Shown here: piece by piece, positions 57,765 through 64,000 of the stretch | How positions within the stretch are numbered: the first letter of the stretch is position 1 | Layout of the letters: each line of letters begins with the position of its first letter | NCBI RefSeq assembly: GCF_965137335.1 | Contig: NZ_CBCRZD010000002.1 | Length of the DNA stretch: 64,000 nt | Reading direction: 5' to 3' (one strand) | Source of the DNA: Empedobacter stercoris | GTDB taxonomy: Bacteria > Bacteroidota > Bacteroidia > Flavobacteriales > Weeksellaceae | Program-made: the position numbers and the translations under genes | Notes under the pieces: generated by a model | Told to the model about the DNA's origin: nothing | The model's database searches: none | What the model saw: the letters and a program-made list of their open reading frames with translations, nothing else

Positions 57765-60029
57765 TTAAGCTTGTTGTGCTTTGATTAAGTTTAATGCTGA
57801 ACCTGCTTTAAACCACTCAATTTGTTGCTCATTATATGTATGATTTGCTAAGATTGCATCTTTAGATCCATCTGCATGCACCAATTCGATTGTTAATGGT
57901 TTTTCTGGAGCAAACTCTGTTAAGTCCACAAAGTTGATTGTATCATCTTCTTGTACTTTATCATAATCTGCTTTATCTGCAAATGTCAATGCTAACATCC
58001 CTTGTTTTTTAAGGTTAGTTTCATGAATACGTGCAAAAGAACGAACCAATACAGCTACTGCTCCCAAATGGCGAGGTTGCATTGCAGCATGCTCACGTGA
58101 AGAACCTTCTCCATAGTTTTCGTCTCCTACAATTACAGATGGTACTCCAGCTGCTTTATAAGCGCGCGCCGTATCTGGTACAGGACCATATTCACCTGTT
58201 AATTGATTTTTAACTGAATTGACGTCTTGGTTAAATGCATTTACTGCACCAATCAGAGTATTATTCGAAATATTATCCAAGTGTCCACGGAAACGTAACC
58301 AAGGTCCCGCCATAGAGATATGGTCTGTTGTACATTTTCCGAATGCTTTGATTAATAGTTCTGCTCCTGTAATATTTTCACCATTCCAAGGTTTGAAACC
58401 TTCTAATAGTTGTAAACGCTCAGAAGATGGATTAACAATAACTTCTACTTTCGATCCGTCTTCAACTGGTGCTTGATATCCATTATCTTCATATTCATAA
58501 CCTTTGCTTGGTAATTCCTCTCCTTTTGGAGCATCAAGCATAACCTCTTCTCCGTTTTTATTAATCAACTTATCTGTTTGTGGATTAAAATCTAAACGTC
58601 CTGAAATTGCAATTGCCGCAACCATTTCTGGAGAAGTTACAAATGCATAGGTATTTGGATTTCCATCTGCACGTTTTTTGAAGTTACGATTGAATGAATG
58701 AACGATTGTATTTTTTTCTTCTTTATCAGCACCTTCACGATCCCATTGCCCAATACATGGTCCACAAGCATTCGTAAAAATAACTGCATCTAAATCTTCG
58801 AACGTTTTTAACAAACCATCACGATCTGCTGTATAACGAACAACTTCTGAACCTGGATTAATTCCGAAAGAAGACTTTACTTCCAATCCTTTGTCTAAAG
58901 CTTGTTGAGCGATAGAAGCAGCTCGAGATAAATCTTCGTAAGATGAGTTTGTACAAGATCCGATTAATCCCCATTCTACATCCAAAGGCCAACCATTAGC
59001 TGCTGCTGTTTCTTTCATTTTAGAAACTGGTGTCATCAAATCTGGTGTGAAAGGTCCATTCAAACGAGGTTCTAATTCAGATAAATTAATTTCAATCAAT
59101 TGATCGTAGAAATTTTCTGGATTTGCATAAACTTCATCATCCGAACGTAAGTAAGCTTTATGTTGATTTGCAGCATCTGCCACGTCATTACGATCTGTAG
59201 CTCTTAAATATCTTTCCGAAGCGTCGTCATAAGCAAAGATTGAAGTCGTTGCTCCAATTTCTGCACCCATGTTACAGATAGTTCCTTTTCCTGTTGCAGA
59301 TAAAGATTCTGCTCCTTCACCAAAATATTCTACAATAGCTCCTGTTCCACCTTTAACAGTTAATAATCCAGCGACTTCAAGAATAACATCTTTTGGTGCT
59401 GCCCATCCTGATAATTTACCTGTTAATTTAACACCAATTAATTTTGGCATTTTTAACTCCCATGCCATTCCAGACATTACATCAACAGCGTCAGCACCAC
59501 CAACACCAATTGCAACCATTCCCAGTCCACCTGCATTTGGCGTATGAGAATCGGTACCAATCATCATTCCTCCAGGAAAAGCATAGTTCTCTAACACCAC
59601 TTGGTGAATAATACCTGCACCTGGTTGCCAGAATCCGATACCATATTTATTTGAAACAGATTCTAAGAAATTAAATACCTCCGAAGATTTATTAATTGCT
59701 TCTTGTAAATCAGTTTTTGCACCAACTTTAGCTTGAATCAAGTGATCACAGTGAACTGTAGAAGGAACAGCTGTTTTGGTTTTACCAGCTTGCATAAATT
59801 GTAATAAAGCCATCTGAGCAGTTGCATCTTGCATTGCAACTCGATCTGGTGCAAAATCTACATAAGACTCGCCTCTTGTGTATGCTTGTGTTGGATTTCC
59901 ATCAAACAAGTGAGCATATAAAATTTTCTCCGAATACGTTAAAGGACGCCCCACGATAGCTCTTGCAGCATCAACACGTTCTTGCATTTTAGCATAAACG
60001 CCTTTGATCATATTTATATCAAATGCCAT
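57765..60029 (-). CDS. acn: Aconitate hydratase, mitochondrial/AcnA-like type
   Basis: A 754-residue aconitase that isomerises citrate to isocitrate in the TCA cycle. Substrate motifs DSHTPNAGGLGMVAIGVGGADAVD and the [4Fe-4S] ligands GSCTNSSYED (first Cys) and FTNACGPCIGQWDR (second and third Cys) are present; the swivel domain has ENYGEGSSREHAAMQPR. Length and motif spacing resemble mitochondrial-type aconitases rather than ~890-aa bacterial AcnA. It lies directly downstream of acnB on the same strand but with its own terminator. Confidence 0.93.
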   Translation of the reverse strand: MAFDINMIKGVYAKMQERVDAARAIVGRPLTYSEKILYAHLFDGNPTQAYTRGESYVDFAPDRVAMQDATAQMALLQFMQAGKTKTAVPSTVHCDHLIQAKVGAKTDLQEAINKSSEVFNFLESVSNKYGIGFWQPGAGIIHQVVLENYAFPGGMMIGTDSHTPNAGGLGMVAIGVGGADAVDVMSGMAWELKMPKLIGVKLTGKLSGWAAPKDVILEVAGLLTVKGGTGAIVEYFGEGAESLSATGKGTICNMGAEIGATTSIFAYDDASERYLRATDRNDVADAANQHKAYLRSDDEVYANPENFYDQLIEINLSELEPRLNGPFTPDLMTPVSKMKETAAANGWPLDVEWGLIGSCTNSSYEDLSRAASIAQQALDKGLEVKSSFGINPGSEVVRYTADRDGLLKTFEDLDAVIFTNACGPCIGQWDREGADKEEKNTIVHSFNRNFKKRADGNPNTYAFVTSPEMVAAIAISGRLDFNPQTDKLINKNGEEVMLDAPKGEELPSKGYEYEDNGYQAPVEDGSKVEVIVNPSSERLQLLEGFKPWNGENITGAELLIKAFGKCTTDHISMAGPWLRFRGHLDNISNNTLIGAVNAFNQDVNSVKNQLTGEYGPVPDTARAYKAAGVPSVIVGDENYGEGSSREHAAMQPRHLGAVAVLVRSFARIHETNLKKQGMLALTFADKADYDKVQEDDTINFVDLTEFAPEKPLTIELVHADGSKDAILANHTYNEQQIEWFKAGSALNLIKAQQA

Positions 60030-60163
60030 AATAATTGTTTTTATTTTATTGGTTTAAATTCATCAAAAAATATACCCCAATATACTGAATTATTTAATAT
60101 TTAACATCTTTTGAGGATTATAATCTTTTTAAAACAACCCTAACTCATTTAAGATTAACACAT

Positions 60164-60191
60164 AAAAAAAGCTGATCTAAAATAGATCAGC
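60164..60191 (-). terminator. Terminator of acnB
   Basis: Perfect 9-bp stem GCTGATCTA / TAGATCAGC (60171-60179, 60183-60191) with seven T on the minus strand. Confidence 0.9.
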
Positions 60192-60218
60192 CATGATTAT
60201 ATTCTCTTTCACGAACGA

Positions 60219-62981
60219 TTAGTTCATAGAAATTGGTTTAAACTTTGTTAAGTTGATTCCTTCAACAGCAGCTTTGTACTCTTCGATAGAAGGAATACGT
60301 CCTAAAATTGCTGATAAAACAACTACTGGCGTAGATGCTAATAAAGATTCTCCTTTTTTACCATCACGATCCTCAACAACACGACCTTGGAAAAGACGCG
60401 TTGAAGTAGCCATTACAGTATCACCTCTTTCCGCTTTTTCTTGGTTACCCATACATAAGTTACAACCAGGACGCTCTAAGTACATAATGTTTTCATATTC
60501 TGTACGTGCTTCTGACTTAGGTAACAAGTCGCTAAACTCAAATCCTGAGTATTTTTGTAACATTTCCCAATCACCTTCTGCTTTTAATTCATCGATGATG
60601 TTGTAAGTAGGCGCTGCAACAACTAAAGGAGCTTTGAACTCAACTTTACCATTCGCTTTCTCTACATTACGTAACATTTGAGAAACTATTTTTAAATCGT
60701 CTTTATGCACCATACAAGAACCTACGAAACCTAAATCTACGTGTTTATCACCACCATAGTAAGTTAAGTCACGGATTGTATCGTGTGTATAACGTTTAGA
60801 AACATCCGCATTATTTACGTCTGGATCGGCAATCATTGGCTCTTCGATAATATCTAAGTCAATTACTACTTCCGCGTAATATTTTGCATTTGCATCTGGC
60901 GTTAAAGCAGGTTTAACACCTGTTTTAATTTCTTCGATACGTTTGTTAGCTTTATCGATTAATCCTTGTAACACTTGGTTTTTGTTATCCATTCCTTTCT
61001 CGATCATGATTTGGATACGAGATTTTGCAATTTCTAACGATTGGATTAATGTATCATCTTGAGAAATACAGATAGATGCTTTCGCTTTCATTTCTGCAGT
61101 CCAGTCTGTAAATGTAAACGCTTGATCTGCTAATAATGTACCGATATGTACCTCAATGATACGACCTTGGAATACATTTTCACCGTCAAATTGTTTCAAC
61201 ATTTGCGCTTGCGTAGCATGAACCACATCACGGAAATCCATGTGTTGTTTCATTTCTCCTTTGAAAGTCACTTTTACAGACTCTGGAATTGGCATTGCAG
61301 CCTCACCAGTTGCCAAAGCTAATGCTACAGTTCCAGAATCGGCACCAAAAGCAACTCCTTTAGACATACGTGTGTGCGAGTCACCACCAATGATGATTGC
61401 CCATTCGTCCACAGTAATATCGTTCAATACTTTGTGGATAACGTCTGTCATTGAGTGGTAAACTCCTTTCGGGTCACGTGCTGTGATTACCCCGAAGTCG
61501 TTCATGAACTTCATCAATTTAGGGATGTTAGCTTGCGCTTTTTTGTCCCATACTGATGCAGTGTGACATCCTGATTGGTAAGCACCATCTACAGTTGGAG
61601 CGATTACTGTTGCTGCCATTGATTCCAACTCTTGCGCTGTCATCAAACCTGTAGTATCTTGAGAACCTACGATGTTTACTTTAACACGAACGTCAGATCC
61701 AGCGTGCAATACTTTTCCTGGAGTTACACCTACTGCGTTTTTGTTGAAGATTTTCTCTACAGCTGTCAATCCTTGACCTTCGATAGAAACTTCTTTAGAA
61801 GGAGCAAATACTGTTGGAGCAGTGATTCCTAATGTTTCAGCAGCAAACGTTTGAATTTTCTTACCAAATACGATAGCATAAGAACCACCTGCTTTGATAA
61901 ATTCTAATTTTTGAGGAGTTAACGATTTAGAAATATCTTTCAATTCTTTATCTCCGTTGTATAATTTTTTAGTCTTCGTATTAATTGTCAATACAGTTCC
62001 AGTTTCTACTGAATAAGCTTGCTCTAATACGATGTCTCCGTTTTCGTTACGAACTACGTTTCCGTTTTCGTCCACTTTCTTCACCCAGTTTTGTAAGTCG
62101 ATACCGATACCACCAGTAACGTCAACTGTCGTTAAGAAGATTGGAGAAATTCCGTTTGTTCCAGCAACGATAGGTGCGATGTTCACGAAAGGTACATAAG
62201 GAGAAGCTTGTTTACCAGTCCACAATGCTACGTTGTTTACACCTGACATACGAGAAGACCCTACCCCCATTGTTCCTTTTTCAGCGATCAACATAACAGA
62301 AGCATCTGGGTGTTTCGCTTTCAAAGCAACAATTTCTTGCTGTTGCTCAGGCGTCATCATACATTTTCCGTGTAATTCACGGTCTGAACGAGAGTGCGCT
62401 TGATTTCCTGGAGAAAGTAAGTCAGTAGAAATATCCCCTTCTGCAGCGATATAAGTTACAACTTTAATTTCTTCTGGAACTTCTGGCAATTTTGTAAAAA
62501 ATTCCGCTTTTGCGTAACTCTCTAAAATATCTTTTGCAATTGTGTTTCCTACTTTGTAAGCATCAGCTAAACGAGCTGTATCTGCATCATATAAGAAAAC
62601 TTGTGTTTTAAGAACTTCCGCCGCTTGTTTTGCAATTTCTTCATCATTTCCTAAAGCTAAATCTAAAAGAACTTCAATTGAAGGACCTCCTTTCATGTGA
62701 GATAACAATTCGAATGCAAATGTTGGTGTAATTTCAGCAACAGTTGCTTCTCCTAAAATAATCTCTTTTAAAAATTTTGCTTTTACACCTGCAGCAGAAG
62801 TTGTACCTGGCAACGTGTTATAGATAAAGAATTTAACAGAATCCTCTCGGTATTCGCTGTTAACATCTTTAATTTGATTAATGATTTCACTTAGTAATTC
62901 TGCACCATCAATTGGTTTTGGATGTAAACCTTGACCTTTTCTTTCTTCAATCTCGTTAAGATACTCTTGGTAAAGACTCAT
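60219..62981 (-). CDS. acnB: Aconitate hydratase B (AcnB type)
   Basis: A 920-residue aconitase B with the AcnB domain order: N-terminal HEAT-like helical domain (1-~160), swivel domain 4 placed next (~160-370, e.g. ISTDLLSPGNQAHSRSDRELHGKCMM), then the catalytic core. [4Fe-4S] ligands are in YQSGCHTAS/DLGFVGSCMVHKDD and PGCNLCMGNQE. SHTRMSKGVAFGADSGTVALALATGEA is the substrate segment. In other bacteria AcnB is the main TCA aconitase and may also act on 2-methylisocitrate. A ~720-bp leader with no gene precedes it. Confidence 0.94.
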   Translation of the reverse strand: MSLYQEYLNEIEERKGQGLHPKPIDGAELLSEIINQIKDVNSEYREDSVKFFIYNTLPGTTSAAGVKAKFLKEIILGEATVAEITPTFAFELLSHMKGGPSIEVLLDLALGNDEEIAKQAAEVLKTQVFLYDADTARLADAYKVGNTIAKDILESYAKAEFFTKLPEVPEEIKVVTYIAAEGDISTDLLSPGNQAHSRSDRELHGKCMMTPEQQQEIVALKAKHPDASVMLIAEKGTMGVGSSRMSGVNNVALWTGKQASPYVPFVNIAPIVAGTNGISPIFLTTVDVTGGIGIDLQNWVKKVDENGNVVRNENGDIVLEQAYSVETGTVLTINTKTKKLYNGDKELKDISKSLTPQKLEFIKAGGSYAIVFGKKIQTFAAETLGITAPTVFAPSKEVSIEGQGLTAVEKIFNKNAVGVTPGKVLHAGSDVRVKVNIVGSQDTTGLMTAQELESMAATVIAPTVDGAYQSGCHTASVWDKKAQANIPKLMKFMNDFGVITARDPKGVYHSMTDVIHKVLNDITVDEWAIIIGGDSHTRMSKGVAFGADSGTVALALATGEAAMPIPESVKVTFKGEMKQHMDFRDVVHATQAQMLKQFDGENVFQGRIIEVHIGTLLADQAFTFTDWTAEMKAKASICISQDDTLIQSLEIAKSRIQIMIEKGMDNKNQVLQGLIDKANKRIEEIKTGVKPALTPDANAKYYAEVVIDLDIIEEPMIADPDVNNADVSKRYTHDTIRDLTYYGGDKHVDLGFVGSCMVHKDDLKIVSQMLRNVEKANGKVEFKAPLVVAAPTYNIIDELKAEGDWEMLQKYSGFEFSDLLPKSEARTEYENIMYLERPGCNLCMGNQEKAERGDTVMATSTRLFQGRVVEDRDGKKGESLLASTPVVVLSAILGRIPSIEEYKAAVEGINLTKFKPISMN

Positions 62982-63699
62982 AATTATCTATCTTTTCTTT
63001 TAATATTAAAGATTGTTTAAAATCAAGCTACTTACACCTGATTTCATCCAATCAAAATGAATTATATAATAACACTTCGCTGTATCGTTACATCTTATGC
63101 CTAATTATTTTTCAACAAAAAATCATTTTTGGCATAGGTAACCACTGTTATCAGAATACAAACTAAGTATGTAATTTTGTAAAGTTGCCATTTAAAAACA
63201 ATAACCATCACTTAATCAATAATTAAACTGATTGAAATTACTTTTTAAATTTTTATTATCACACAAATTTTTAGTTAAAAAGCATTGTAATTAATCATAA
63301 TTTGGCATACAAAATTACGTTTATAGTAACGATTTCTCATCAAAGGATGATATATTTTAGTTATATTCTAATAATTTAGAACTATTATAAAAAAGATGTA
63401 AATTTCACTTTTACAATCAATTAAACGTAAATAAATAGAAGTTAAAAATATAACGTATTCTAAAATATCAACTTCATAATTTTAAGCCCTTTTTTTTACG
63501 AAATTGAATTAATTATAAATTTTAATAACTATTCAATAATCAATCTTTAGAATTGCTATCAATCATTTAAACAATCTCAAAAATCAATCAAAAATATTCA
63601 ATATGAATAAATATTGTATATTTATAATAATTATACAATTATAATGAGATATTATACAAGTTTTTAGTAACTTTGCCCCCTTAATTCATTATTATAAAT
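62982..63699. other. Long AT-rich divergent intergenic region between acnB and argH
   Basis: No coding frame that I can support. Contains an imperfect inverted repeat closed by TATGCC / GGCATA (63096-63101, 63131-63136) and a minus-strand TAnnTTTG-type box (CAAAATTA, 63310-63317), both possible control elements of acnB. A + strand TAACTTTG -7-like box at 63668-63675 probably belongs to argH. The remainder is featureless A/T. Confidence 0.5.
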
Positions 63700-64000
63700 A
63701 TGAAACTTTGGGATAAAGGTTTTACCATTAATGATAAAATCGAAAAATTTACTGTCGGAAAAGACAGAGAATTAGATGCTCATCTTGCAAAATATGATGC
63801 GTTAGCATCAAAAGCACAAGCGAACATGCTCGCAAAAACAGGTTTGATAACAAACGAAGAAAACGATGCATTACAACTTGCTTTGGATGAGATTTTGACA
63901 TTAATTGCTGCGAACAATTTCGAAATAGACGAAAATTACGAAGATATACATTCAAAAATTGAGGCTTTTTTAATTGAGAAAACCGGTGATGCTGGAAAAA
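63700..64000 (+). CDS. argH: Argininosuccinate lyase, 3' truncated by the window
   Basis: Only the first ~100 codons are present; the frame is open to the window edge. MKLWDKGFTINDKIEKFTVGKDRELDAHLAKYDALASKAQANML matches the N-terminus of flavobacterial argininosuccinate lyase, including the GKDRELD/DAHLAKYD pattern, and EIDENYEDIHSKIEAFLIEKTGDAGK reaches the D-E-D-x-H-S-x-I-E segment of the family. The enzyme splits argininosuccinate into arginine and fumarate. A -7-like TAACTTTG lies 25 bp upstream of the ATG. Other arg genes are not in the window. Confidence 0.9.
   Translation, partial: MKLWDKGFTINDKIEKFTVGKDRELDAHLAKYDALASKAQANMLAKTGLITNEENDALQLALDEILTLIAANNFEIDENYEDIHSKIEAFLIEKTGDAGK

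Overview
The window is chromosome of a low-GC (roughly one third G+C by eye) member of the Bacteroidota, class Flavobacteriia, probably Weeksellaceae (an Empedobacter/Chryseobacterium-like genus; the genus is a guess). The evidence is a PorZ homologue and a type IX secretion (T9SS) sorting tail, DUF5686/DUF4296/DUF4271/DUF4252/DUF3109 families, an HU-CCDC81+SPOR protein, TonB-dependent receptor biology, start codons without strong Shine-Dalgarno sequences, and promoters of the TTTG-N19-TAnnTTTG type (best example in front of tRNA-Phe).

Layout. 1-23.46 kb is core genome: outer-membrane DUF5686 protein, pyrophosphatase, a T9SS-sorted beta-helix protein, cystathionine gamma-synthase/lyase, porZ-recO, dprA, an SPOR protein, acyl-CoA thioesterase, glycosyltransferase, hemD, recJ, rsmI, dxs and a small + strand run (DUF3109, DUF6909-like, oxidoreductase, thioesterase). 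23.46-24.3 kb is a long non-coding stretch with a two-copy GC-richer repeat, a possible decayed coding fragment and a 10-N assembly gap.

24.15-40.34 kb is an integrated mobile island at the 3' end of a tRNA-Leu(CAA) gene. It is bounded by a 20-bp direct repeat (24146-24165 and 40336-40355) and by paired TTGCCCCCT arm-type repeats just inside each end. Its left half is a replication/transfer module: tyrosine integrase, membrane protein, excisionase-like HTH, DUF5906-like helicase, an iteron-like GTCATCA cluster, a cysteine-poor DnaG-like primase and a BfmA/BtgA mobilization protein, followed by a 120-nt imperfect palindrome. Its right half looks like a defence cassette: an 899-aa MmeI-type DNA methyltransferase with no evident nuclease motif, a HTH protein plus Doc toxin pair behind a perfect 36-bp palindrome, an SF2 helicase overlapping a GIY-YIG nuclease, and an FRG-domain protein. 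My working hypothesis is a split restriction-modification-like system with an embedded toxin-antitoxin guard. This is the most interesting part of the window.

40.34-64 kb is again core genome: tRNA-Leu, MBL hydrolase, recA, bcp, a cysteine-free nth, two small exported proteins, a broken alpha/beta hydrolase, a TonB receptor under a TPP riboswitch, an exonuclease/endonuclease/phosphatase protein, purK-purE, ppiD, lptC, an outer-membrane porin-like protein, tRNA-Phe, two adjacent but different aconitases, and the start of argH at the window edge.
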